From NCBI GenBank assembly GCA_963556145.1, contig OY744473.1:1054001-1118000 (forward strand): a stretch of DNA of 64,000 nt. The letters run 5' to 3'. The notes beneath the pieces were generated by a model. That model did not search any database. It saw nothing but the letters and a program-made list of their open reading frames with translations, and had not been told where the DNA came from. A program made the translations under genes and the position numbers. This DNA is from Hygrocybe punicea. Its lineage: Eukaryota; Basidiomycota; Agaricomycetes; Agaricales; Hygrophoraceae. Of this stretch, positions 53,180 to 63,616 are shown in pieces (the first letter of the stretch is position 1; each line of letters starts with the position of its first letter).

Positions 53180-54412
53180 GTGTCAGTAGTTTCGAGCCAT
53201 AGGTTGATGATTAAACTTTCATCCAAAGAGCATAAAGAACCAAGACAATGATAGAATTGTTCATCGTTAGGTTTACAAAGATCCAGGGTAGTCAAAGGTT
53301 CTGAATCTGAAATATCTAATATCCCTCATGTACAAGTTTGTTAGACAGGGCCATCTTTTCTGTGCAGAGCTCATTTTAGACACACCCGAGGTGACATAAA
53401 TATTGTCTTTGTCCTTTGCCGAAGAAGTTCCTGAAGTTCTTTGTTCTCCATCCCTAGTTACTGCACAAATGTTGTGAGGATGTTTGCCTCGACCATGAGA
53501 GGAGCAGTTGTTGCACGATGATGAAGCAGTGGAGGAAGAAGCACAAGTAGGACAATTGTTAGCCCAATGTTCTTTCGAGCCACAAACAATACATTGTCCC
53601 GCAGCTTTCCTCTGTGCAGCAATGATGGGGTCAACCAATTCCAATTTAATGCGTATAGAAGTCGAAGATGAAGTGGTGGGAGTATGGGTTTTCAAAGCAG
53701 TAGAGGGAGAGGTGGAAGCTTTAGGGGTTTTCTCCTTTTTACCAGTAGATTTTGAGGAAGGAGAAACGGTTGCGAGATATTCGCGATACTGTCAATCGAA
53801 TCGACTAGCGTATTGTTTCCATTCTCAAAGGGTGGTAGGTATGTTTGCAAGGGCGAATATTTTCGAAATGATCGCTTGATTTAATCCATCCTTAAAACAT
53901 CCAATGAGGGCTTGATCGTTAAAGCCAGTAAGCGTCTCGTATTCTTCGAAATGAACAATATATTCGTCGATGGTAGTCTTGCCTTGCTTGACCTCTTTTA
54001 TCTTCAAGCGAGCCATTGCCTCTCGATCAACATCTCCAAAGGTGGAACAAATATCCACTTCAAAGTTTGCCCAAGTATAGGTAGTGAAAGTAGGACTCTG
54101 AACCTTGTTTTCGGCCCAAGGTAGAGCACTACCAGACTTCATATAGGATAAACCCAAAAGAACCTTTTGTGAGTCTGTGTATGCTTGCACATGAAGGAAG
54201 ACACTGCATTGATGAAGGAACTTTTTGACAATTTCAGGTTTACCATCGAAGTCATCTGGTTTCACGATTTTTATGGTAGGGGCAGCAGGAGGAGAAGGAG
54301 GAACAGCAGCAGCATGAAGGGCAGCAATTTTGGCATTGGCAGTTGCAAGATCATGGTCGAGAGTATTAACATATTGGAGTAATTGTTGGAGTTGGACTTG
54401 GAGATCAGCCAT
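53180..54412 (-). pseudogene. Chromovirus gag
   Basis: Minus strand from MADLQVQLQQLLQYVN: coiled-coil N-terminus, capsid (PDDFDGKPEIVKKFL, LGLSYMKSGSALPWAE, TFTTYTWANFE), then stop TGA at 53825-53827 and a second TGA at 53792-53794, both where CGA would restore arginine. A basic tail follows and a zinc knuckle CIVCGSKEHWANNC (near 53590). Then a serine-rich part leads toward the protease, with frameshift near 53273. Confidence 0.8.
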
Positions 54413-54620
54413 AGGTAGTGGAGACAGGGGAGGTGGAGATAATGGAGAAGGAGGGGAAGGAGAAGGTGGAGGTGGAGGTGGTTGTCTCCGAAAATGTTGG
54501 AAGCGAGAAGTGGATGGAATAGGATCGGGAAAGCAAGGAGAAGAAGAGCCAAAACCTGTGGATGTAGCAGTGGATTGGGATCGAGTGCGAGGAGGTATGG
54601 TGGGTGAGCAGAAGTGAAGG

Positions 54621-54631
54621 AGACTTTAAAT
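54621..54631 (-). promoter_or_regulatory. Self-primer binding site of the chromovirus
   Basis: Minus strand ATTTAAAGTCT, 1 bp after the 5' LTR end, is exactly complementary to AGACTTTAAAT inside the LTR (54757-54767), which begins 32 nt downstream of the TATA box. This is the arrangement used by Tf1/sushi-type elements, where the mRNA 5' end primes cDNA synthesis. There is no tRNA-like TGG site. Confidence 0.65.
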
Positions 54632-54632
54632 C

Positions 54633-55033
54633 TGTAATGCGATGGAGTAAGCCAAAGGTTTTACTTCACAAGATGGTTTTAAAGAAAGGGGCTTAGATTC
54701 CAAAGGCAGTCAATCTTAGAATAAGAAGAAGTGATTGAGTTGCAAGTGTGTACAAAATTTAAAGTCTACAGTACATGCTGGAAGTAGACTACTTATATAG
54801 TCCAAAGAAGTGGCTATGTTAATAGGAAAGGGATCATGGCTATGCACCAGAGCATATGGTGACAAGAGATGAAACATATGTAGAAGGGGATAACATACAG
54901 CATTTGTCATATGACATGACTAAGCAGAGGGAAAAGGCAGCGCATATGTGAAAGGAATGACTAAAGACAGCGGAAGAGGAGAGGGAAAGGGAAAAGGAAA
55001 AAGTAAGCACATCTTAGCTAAGAAATCATAACA
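54633..55033 (-). repeat. 5' LTR of the chromovirus
   Basis: 401 bp; on the minus strand TGTTATGATTTC to CATCGCATTACA. TATATAA at 54793-54799 and the predicted transcript start near 54767. Confidence 0.75.
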
Positions 55034-55380
55034 GCAACAAGTGGCCATTGATATGCAGTCTCTCCCTTTGGGCACGGAATCTCTCATAGGATCCAATTCT
55101 ACTTTCCCTACGACTCTTCTGCGTCCCATGTACATGCAAAACATCAGCATGCCACCCGCAACTTGTGCGACTTACGCTGATTGACGCGCGCGTGACTGCG
55201 ACATCTTCACTGTATCTTAACTGAGCAACCCGGTCTCAAAACGCTGAAACACCACCATTAAACATGTCCTATATGTTCGGACACTGAGTCCGATACCAAA
55301 AATGTAATTCATCCAGTTTATCTTCATCTTTTCGCCAACTTTCATGTGATATTCACCGTTATTTCAAATCCTTCGCAATT
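55034..55380. other. Spacer before the hAT element
   Basis: Continuous with 59508 onward before the hAT insertion. No frame or repeat recognised. It may be part of an old LTR because the joined sequence has a GTATAAAAAA box at 59580. Confidence 0.3.
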
Positions 55381-55388
55381 CCATTACC

Positions 55389-58300
55389 TAAGGCTCCAAC
55401 CATATAGTATACGTATAGGGTCGACAGTTTAAATATACATATATGGTTATTACACACTATATACCATATAATATACTGTATATAGACGGTTGTTGTCCGG
55501 GTGAAGTTGACAATGTAGGGCATACTATGCACCATGCTTTTTGTGCACAGTGGTGGGCTCGTTGACATCTAGAAGTCCACTCCGGATCCAAACTTTTGTT
55601 AGCAAGGCCTTTGCAATAGTATCTGCCTTCAATGAACTCCGAAGGTCTGAGCAGATGTGCCGAGACTTGGAGAATGTGCGTTCAACAGAGACACTGGTTG
55701 CAGGAATGGCAAGGAAATCCCAGGCCATCATTGCAATGATAGGAAAAGATGATGCATGTTTCTACAAGCAACAGAGAGTTAATAACATAGCGTGGAATTC
55801 GGGATAACACTTACCTTCCACCAAGCAAGCGGATTTTGAAGGTCTCCACAGCCACCCTCAAATTTGAAGTAGCGCTTGATTTCCTCATGTAATTGATCCT
55901 CTGTTCGTTCTAATGGTGGCAAATCCGATAGCTCGAAGGAGCAAGCAGAATGGAGCCAAGCAGCTGTAGTATCTGATGGGTTTGGTTCTGGTTGTGAGGG
56001 TGGCATCGGGGAAGAAGCTTCAGAGACCCGGCTGTGATATGTGAGAGCAACATGTGTAAAGAGGACTTCCGCTTTGCGTACAGCCTCCTTTCCATCTTTC
56101 TCGGTGGGTGCGGTAGCTTTGAACCATTCAGCGCGCAGAAACGGATGAAGAACTGTTTTTATTGAGTATCAGGCCATTCAAATGGTTGAGAACTTACTTG
56201 TCCCGATGACATAAAATTGGTTTGCTTGCACTATCTCATGGTATTTCAAAAGTTTCTGGAGTCCAGCATTAGCCACCACCCGAAGGGAATGGGGGAGGTT
56301 TGTGTTTGTGGTATGTGCTTGAAGCCTTTTCCGCATTTCCTCATACAATGGAAGGACAAAGGGAATGGTTGGCTGAGAGGCGCGGGACATCTGTAGTGTG
56401 ATATGAGTAAAGATCTGTAACAGTAACATGGTCAAAAACGCCATAAAAGTCCAAACATATAAGATCTTACCTCTAACATATCAGCTAACTGTTCTAGTTG
56501 ATGCCAATCCCCTGCAGAAAGCAAGAGACCTCGCAATTCTGGGGAAGCGAAGACCCAAGTGTCAACCACCTTCATGGTGACAATTCATTTAGCAACCAGG
56601 TCTTCATACAACAACAGGGAAACTTACATCACGCAACATAAGTGCACGGCGTATCATTGCATGAGTATAGTTCCACCGCGTCCGAACATCGCGTACTACC
56701 ATCAACCCAGAGAGCTTCCATATACCTTCATCTATACTTTTGCCATACTTAGCATTTGTGATCTTGTGAAACCGTGAACGCCTTTGTGGTGACGAGACTA
56801 TTTTAGTGACAATGAAGCGAAGCTATTGTGCAATTAATAGTAGTCCATTGGCAATTTGATACTGACATACCCGTTTCAGTGCACTTTGACTGAGCACCGT
56901 CGTCTCCTCCACATCAAGCACCTCCTCATCCATCTCCTCGGCCTCCAAATCAATCACCTCACTCTCCAGAGCCTTTTGCTCTTCGTCCTCTTCTACATTG
57001 TAGTGAAATGGCGCATCTTTGTTCAATTCGTAGTAATTGACCTGTTCAGGATCCTCAGCTTCACCAAGCTTGTAAGTCATTGCCTGGACAACGAGGTTGA
57101 CAATATGGTTAAAGCAACGAATGTGCATGTCAGGTGTATATGGGACACCATATCGCGCAAGCAGACAACGAGCTGCAGTTGCAATTATGACATCGTTGAT
57201 GGAAGCGTTGTTGGTGGTCAAGCTCAAGAAGTAAAGGATCACGACATTGAATATCAGCCGAGAGACAAATAGACAACGAAAAACATAGACATATCTTATC
57301 CAGTCCTCCACACTGTTGTGCTCCGTCAACAAAGGCCTTTCCTGCATACAAGCCTTGGTGTTCCTTGTCCTCAAGGGGCTTGAAGTCAACGACACGCTCA
57401 ATCAACTCCCAATCATCACTGATGAAATAACCGACAGTGCAGGCAAATGTGTAAACCATCTGACGAGTTGTCCACGTATCCTCGGCATATGCAATTTTAG
57501 ACTTAACGCGCTAAATCAGGCCATTAGTTTGATATTCAACTTGAGAAGTCTTTCCGCTAACCGTAAACTCACGAACCACTTTGCTATGCAGCTCTGCAAA
57601 GATAGTGGCCAGTTGATTGCGCACTGTGGTATCTGAAGGCAACATGAAGTTAACCTTCATATACTTGAAAAGCAGACGGAGAGATGGTGCCTCCCCAGTT
57701 GTCCAAGGAAGGCTCTCATCGAGAATCCATGCTGAGAAGAGGCGAAGGAATCCTTTCTGCGTTGGAACTACTGCTGGGTTAAGTTCGCCCTCCTTTAGAT
57801 ATGCTGCCATAATCTCCGCACTCCTCTTGAGGTTCATCTGGGCAGATAGAAGCGGTGTCGCATCTTCGACAACACCCTTGTTCTTCTTTTTGCAATCCAC
57901 GACATGGCTTGCGAGGTTATTCAATCGGGGAAGTGTAGGCTCATCATCAAACGATGCATCTTTTCCGTCTATCGTTCGTTCAAATGTACGCGCTCTAATT
58001 GGATCTAATCAGTAGATGCATAAGTGAAAATGCGATTCCACTCACGTTGCACAGAATCTACACTTAAATTCCCATCTCATGCGATGTTGAGAGTCTAATA
58101 CCTGCATCGGCTCATGAAAGTGTTTCATGCTTGCATTTTCCGGACCACGTCAAGCACCCTTAGACTGCTCCTTCGCTTTAACATCTCTCAGTGCCGACTG
58201 CCCATCAGATTCACTACCAGAATCAATGTCCTCCACATCTGAGACCGGAGCTTTCTTCTGAGACCGCTTCTATTGGGGACAGTTTAGATAGTACAAGTAC

Positions 58301-59499
58301 AAGCTGCAACCTAGGGAACCATACCTTTGCTGGACGTTTCTTTTTGCGTTGGGACCCTTTGTTTTTCACCTTGCCCGTAGATCCAGCAGCATCCTTTCCA
58401 GATTTGCGTTTCTGTAAATTACAGTTAGAGTGCAACAATGCAGAAGGGTATATAGTACATACCTTTCTTGCTGGTTTCTCACAGGGTTCGGTTGCTTCAT
58501 TCCCATCACTATCATAAATACAAGACGGCGAACTGGGCTCTTGACGAGCTCTCTTAGGTGGCGTGTATTCATCATCGGTGACATCTTCAATTGTAACTGA
58601 GGAAGCATCTCTGAGCTCATGAATTCATTCAAGTTTATAGAGAATAGAGAACCCACCGGTGCGTTTCCCTTTCTCCTCTCCCCTCGAGTCACCAATAGTC
58701 TTTTTTGCCGGTAGCTTAAGCTTGACCTTGAGCATTGGTGGGTGTTCACTAAATGTATCACATCAGAAGAAAATCAAGCGGGTAAGGCCAAAATAAATAC
58801 ATGAGATATGACATCTCATTGACGAGCCGGTCAATCTTGGGTCATGCTGGACTCCATAGTAGATCACCCTGTTCTACAGCTTGCTTGACATATGCGACCA
58901 CCATGTCCATGCCCAAGGGTCCACGTTGAACATAATGTAATCGTCCATGGTTATCGCGTTGATCTTCGCCAAATAAGATATCAAAGCATCGATTAAACAC
59001 AGGCCAGGACTCTCCCGTCGTTGGAATTTTGGTGAAAATCTCATTTATTTTGTCCTCCTTCCCAGCGAGAGGAATTGACTGTGGTAATTTGGCGACAAGA
59101 GCCTCGAGTTTCAAGGCTTGACTGGTGACAACAACACGATCATCTTCAGGACCGGTCATAATGAGGAACTGGCGGAATGGATGATGCTTGTAAATTTTAC
59201 TCACCACTTTAAGGACGCACAGCGGGTGTTGTGACAAGCATAGGAAGCTTTTCAAGTGAGCTGTATGCCAATAATTGACAGCGAAGGAGCCAACACCGAC
59301 TCGGAATTCAAACTCACTAAACTTTACATGTGATACATACAGATACGTGGCACCCTATGTAGCATAACAGTATAAACCATCTATATACTGTATATTTACT
59401 GTATATCTGACATCTGCACTTTGGGACTATATGAATACGTATATATATACAGTATTTACCATATATATACAGTATATATATAGTACGGTTGGAGCCTTA
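55389..59499 (-). mobile_element. hAT transposon, full length with perfect duplication
   Basis: 4,111 bp, TIRs TAAGGCTCCAACC and GGTTGGAGCCTTA, flanked by a perfect 8-bp CCATTACC (55381-55388, 59500-59507). Subterminal regions contain many ATATATACAGTATAT words on both sides. It contains a spliced hAT transposase on the minus strand. Confidence 0.9.
55525..59159 (-). pseudogene. hAT transposase pseudogene
   Basis: Multi-exon. It begins MTGPEDDRVVV at 59159, then a basic nuclear-signal-like region (KRKSGKD, RKKKRPAK), a BED-finger-like stretch (WEFKCRFCAT, then NNLASHVVDCKK), the catalytic region (FSAWILDESLPW, AYAEDTWTTRQMVY, HIRCFNHIVNLVVQAM, YYELNKDAPFHYNVEEDEE), and the C-terminal hATC dimerisation motif (IPATSVSVERTFSKSRHICSDLRSSL). 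In-frame stops occur at 58842-58844 (TGA), 58150-58152 (TGA) and before RVKSKIAY (TAG). Introns of about 50 nt have normal borders. Probably dead despite the perfect ends. Confidence 0.8.
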
Positions 59500-59507
59500 C
59501 CATTACC

Positions 59508-59914
59508 GTTTCGTCGTTTTCATGCGATATCTCACCACGTTTCTATTTCACTCATCCACCCTTAAACCCCTATCCTCTAAAGTATAAAAAATGTCCTGTA
59601 GTAGAAAATAAATGAAGAAGAACCCAGTTCTTCCCTCTCCACTAGTTTGCATCTTAAGTTTAAAGATCCAGTCATTCCTACTCAAATCTGCGTCTTTTCT
59701 CGTTGTGTACTCTCTGCTATCGCGACCTAAGTCGTAGCGTAGAACCCTCATCTCATCGCATCATCACTGCATATCGTGCTGTCATCTAGGACACCCAGCT
59801 AAGCCTTCTGATTCTTGTTTATCACTGCATTGCGATATCACGTTATCTCGCGACTCTTTGCATTTGTTTATTTGATCGCGCATTATCGCATTATTGTCGG
59901 GAGTGTCCCAAGTC
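59508..59914. other. Spacer after the hAT element
   Basis: Non-coding. GTATAAAAAA near 59580. One short frame (59548-59751 minus) without motif. Could be LTR-derived. Confidence 0.3.
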
Positions 59915-59918
59915 CCGT

Positions 59919-60059
59919 TGTGGTAGGGAGATCTGGTAGATCACGTGACCTTCCCATGGTTGGATTCAGTAGATAGCTCTGTTTGGTAGTCAGTAGGATT
60001 AGGATTGATCTTACCCACTCGAGCTTAGCAATTGAGCTTGAGGACTCTCTGCTAGTCCA
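59919..60059 (-). repeat. Diverged solo LTR of the TRIM family
   Basis: 141 bp, TGTGGTAGGGAGATC to GACTCTCTGCTAGTCCA, alignable to TRIM LTRs through GATCACGTGACC, CCCATGGTTGG and TAGTCAGTAGG. A perfect CCGT duplication (59915-59918, 60060-60063). Confidence 0.65.
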
Positions 60060-60164
60060 CCGTTCGCACCTTTGCGACATTTTCATCTTTTATTATCTCT
60101 TTATCTGGGGTCATAGACGTGGAAACCGTATCACCATAAGCAACTGTACAGTTGAAATTAAAAC

Positions 60165-60410
60165 TGTTAGAGGCATGCAAGCAACTTCAGACAGAACGGA
60201 GTTGTCGGAGGACCAGAGGTGCAAACTCTTGAAGTAGTTTTGCTACTTCCTTAAGTCATACTGAGTAAGCACAAAGCAGATGGAGCGGAGTTAGTCCAGA
60301 GGTTCGGACTAAAGACGGAGACTATTAGTGAGCTTTAGGGTGAAGCCTTAAGTTTGAGAATGGGGGGTACTCAAGTTGATTTTCAGAACGGAGTTACAGG
60401 ACATTGTAGT
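60165..60410 (+). repeat. LTR-like repeat shared with 23220-23370
   Basis: Begins TGTTAGAGGCATGCAAGC. Two blocks match 23220-23370, with an extra 100 bp here between them. The 3' end is undefined. Confidence 0.4.
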
Positions 60411-60929
60411 TCTAACTTATATACTTGGTAAACTAATTGTTATGTCCTTAGTAACATAGAGATAATAAGTAATCCAGAAGGGGAACCAGAGTTTAGAGAA
60501 AGATAAAAGGAACAAAAGGTTGCTACATACAGTGACAAGTAAACAAAGGGAAGGGATGGATAGGAGTCCAGAGAAATGGAGATGAAGAATAATAAAGTGT
60601 AACAAGGGAAAGGAACAATAACATATATGAGAGGATAAGATAAGATAAAAGGGCAGAAAAGTCTGGAGTGGAGTTCATCGGAATCCTTCGGAGTTGCATG
60701 GATATGACAAAAACCCAGTCAGTCACATGAAATCACATCAACAGATGTCAATAACACAATCACATATGTGGCTATGGTTTGTTGATATGCCTGATTTAGC
60801 CAGGCCATCTATAAAAGGCAGCCATGTTGTCTTTGGCCCCTTTATCCTCTACCATCATTGATCACTGCTGTGATGCTTTGACATGAATCACGACATGTCA
60901 CAGGACCACAGTATGGATGATTGTAGTTG
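60411..60929. other. Spacer, no gene recognised
   Basis: Short frames only. A TCTATAAAAGG box near 60810 looks promoter-like, perhaps of an LTR. Confidence 0.3.
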
Positions 60930-61092
60930 GACACCATTGGGACTGGGGAATATTGTGAGTGTCTGCCAGCTTCCTGCACAACAACATTGGGACTGGGGGA
61001 TATTTTGAGTGTCTGCCAGCTTCCTGTGTGACACCATTGGGACTTGGGGTTATCTACAGTGTCTGCTGGCTTCCTGTGCAGCACCATTGGTA
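60930..61092 (+). repeat. 50-bp tandem repeat, 3.3 copies
   Basis: Units at 60930, 60980 and 61030 plus a partial unit at 61080. Each begins RACAMCATTGGGACT and ends CCAGCTTCCTG or a close variant. Confidence 0.8.
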
Positions 61093-62160
61093 TTATGTTG
61101 GTGTCATATGATCTTATGGTGTGTAGAACAGTGTTTTGTCTTTCTAGGGACTGACTTTGGGTGATAGGACCTTAACTTCACAATAGTTCAGGTTCTCATC
61201 ACTAGAACATGTGTTGTATTGTTGTTAAGTTTTGATTGTCTCTCTTCTGTGAACTGAAGTGATGTGCTAATCAATCTTCTTCTTTTGCTTTGTCTGGAGT
61301 TATCATAGAGGCAGACCAATAGGGGCCCCTATTGGTTTGTGGCTATGGCAGCTTCCTTTAGGACAAGGGGAGAAGTGGGCTTGCTGGTGGTTGTTCTATT
61401 TTAAGTAAATTTTGTCATGTTTGTTATGTTTTTCAACTCCACAACTCCAATTCCAACTCCATTATCCACCATGACAATTCCACATTGCCACACCTTCCTT
61501 TGGTCATTTCCTTTTGCCTTTTGTCTTCTTTTGGACATCATTGTTTATTCTTGTTCTTGTTTCCTTTTTATCCTTTCTTCTAGAACAATCCAGACTGACC
61601 ATGGACACATCTCCACGTGACCTTGCTGTACCAGAATAGTCCCCTTGCCAACGGACATCACTCTCATTGTCCTCATTGTACGATATACTGTCTTTCCAAA
61701 CTGATACACAATAGCGATCCTCACCAAACAGTTCGTAACTGTGATGATCAATGGTGCCATAGCAATCACATTCCTCATTGGTTTCTACATCATCATGATT
61801 TGCCTCTGGAAAAGGCAACCTTCCTTCATTGATGAAACTGACATCCACCTCAACAATATACCAACACGTAATTGACAATTTCCATTCCCGGATATATGGT
61901 TTCCACTTTCGTATCCCATGCCTACCATTATCCTCCCTGACTATCTGACAGCATTCCTCACCTGCATGTATACTCTGAACAATCCTCAATTACAAGACAT
62001 TTCACTGTTCCCTCCAATCTGACCATCGCTGAAGCACACACCTTCAGACTTCGACCACAGACCATACGACTTCCCAATACAGTGAACCAACTCCTATTGT
62101 GTATTGTTCACACATCATCACTTCAATGCAGTACCCAACAACTTGTTCCCACAGCTTGTT
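61093..62160. other. Unassigned region
   Basis: The longest frame is 61504-61989 minus (161 codons, charged, C-poor, no motif). Plus-strand frames are broken. I do not recognise a family and cannot tell coding from chance. Confidence 0.25.
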
Positions 62161-62168
62161 GTCTGTGC

Positions 62169-63608
62169 TAGTGCTACCAAAGTTCAGTTGAGTCCAGTTC
62201 AGACCCATTTTGGCTAAACCCTGAACTGAACTCCAGGTTCAGTTCAGGATTTCACGTGAACTGAACCTGAACCACCCTGAACCGTTCAGATTTTTTTTTC
62301 AGGGCCTGAACCGAGTTCATGAATGGTTCAGACATTCAATTTTAGTATTATCCCACATTCTACATGTAAAAAATTCACAATTTATTATTCTCTATATTCT
62401 AACTATCCCAGACACTCAATATATTACTATAAACAATCTTATGGGTTTTGTGGGTTTACCCATGGGTATCACTTGGCACTGGTGAGGCACCCACCTCCCT
62501 GTAACCTCACAAACATAGCCCCGATGTCAATTGACGCCAGGCTGCATGTTCGTGAGGTGTTCGCTGAGGGTGGGGACCTAGACCCTGCCGGTGATCCCAC
62601 GACTTTGCTGGTCATTGTTTTCTGAGTGGTTAGAACTAGAGCATAATTCAAATTAAATTGGAACATACCTAGTGCAGCGGGGGTGGCTCCTGCTGCTCCC
62701 CTCGCTTCCATCGTGATCCGTTATCCAAGTTGTTGTTGTTGCGTTGCCATTGCCATTGCCGGTGCCATTGCCATTTCTGTTGCCATGGAAGTTGGCATTG
62801 GAATTGGTGTTGGCATTGGCATTGGATTGGTGTGGTGTTGGATGGGCGTTGGCGCTGGCATTGGATTGGCATTGGCATTGGATTGGCATTGGCATTGGCA
62901 TTGGCGTGGTGTGGGCATTGGTGTTGGTGTTAGCGTGGGTGTGGGTGTGGGTGTCGTTGGGCTGGTGGGGATGGTAGTGTTAGTTGTTACTTATTAGTAA
63001 ATAAACACTTACGATTGGCAGTGGGGTTGGGTACACCAACCCCGCTGCTCTCTTTCTCTTATTTGGGGGTTATTCGTTGATGGCGATGTGCCGCTATGGT
63101 GGTGCTGGTGCTGGTGCTGGTGCTGCCACTGCCCCCACCTCCAATACTAGTGCACGTGCTTGCATTGTGCATCATCATCGTCGGCGTCATTGTTGTTGTT
63201 GTCATTGTCATCCTCCATCTGGTGGTGCCAACTTGGTGGTGGTTGGTAGAAGAGCCTACAAAACTATTAGTGAATGAGAAACAAATGATAAAGAATGTAG
63301 AACTTACCTATTTGCCTCGAACACTTGCATTTGAGGCTTTTGAGAGTGGTTGTTGGTGGCTGAGGATAAAGTTTAGTGACTAAAATGGAAATTTGCCAAA
63401 TCAGCATGTGAGTAAAACTTTCATTTGGAGCACAAAATACATACCTGCGGACATCGGTTTGGCGGTTCTGAACCACTCATGAACCGTTTAGACAACCCTG
63501 GAGTTGCCTGAACCCTGAACCAGACCCAGGGTTCAGTTCAGCCCAAGATCCTGGACTGAACCGAATTTCCAGTTCAGTTCGGTTCTGAACCGAACTTTGG
63601 CAGCACTA
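62169..63608. mobile_element. 1,440-bp non-autonomous hAT element, copy 2
   Basis: Ends TAGTGCTACCAAAG and CTTTGGCAGCACTA. Duplication GTCTGTGC / GCCTGTGC (62161-62168, 63609-63616; 7 of 8). Same layout as 51732-53171: GAACC-rich subterminal blocks, exon-like segment at 62470-62710, hexamer microsatellite 62750-62950, GGTGCTGGTGCTGG run near 63100. Confidence 0.85.
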
Positions 63609-63616
63609 GCCTGTGC

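Larger units (their letters stand above)
25579..55033 (-). mobile_element. Old chromodomain Ty3/gypsy element (chromovirus), heavily nested
   Basis: Minus-strand element bounded by related LTRs of about 400 bp (54633-55033 at 5', 25579-25979 at 3'), roughly 88-90% alike by eye. In order: gag with zinc knuckle, protease, RT, RNase H, integrase, chromodomain. About 22 kb of the span is later insertions: a hAT element, a TRIM containing gypsy-1 and a foldback element, three MITEs and a solo LTR. Removing them leaves about 6.8 kb. No target duplication is visible at the outer ends, and about 1.2 kb separates the chromodomain from the 3' LTR, so the assignment of that LTR to this copy is less sure than the rest. 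Confidence 0.7.

Noticed and set aside
55034..59914. A possible solo LTR around the hAT insertion (TATA-like box, TGTCC and GTGTCCC words)
   Set aside because: I could not find matching ends or a target duplication, so it is described only as spacer.
61504..61989. 161-codon minus-strand frame as a gene
   Set aside because: No motif, no clear codon bias and no neighbour supporting it; left as unassigned sequence.
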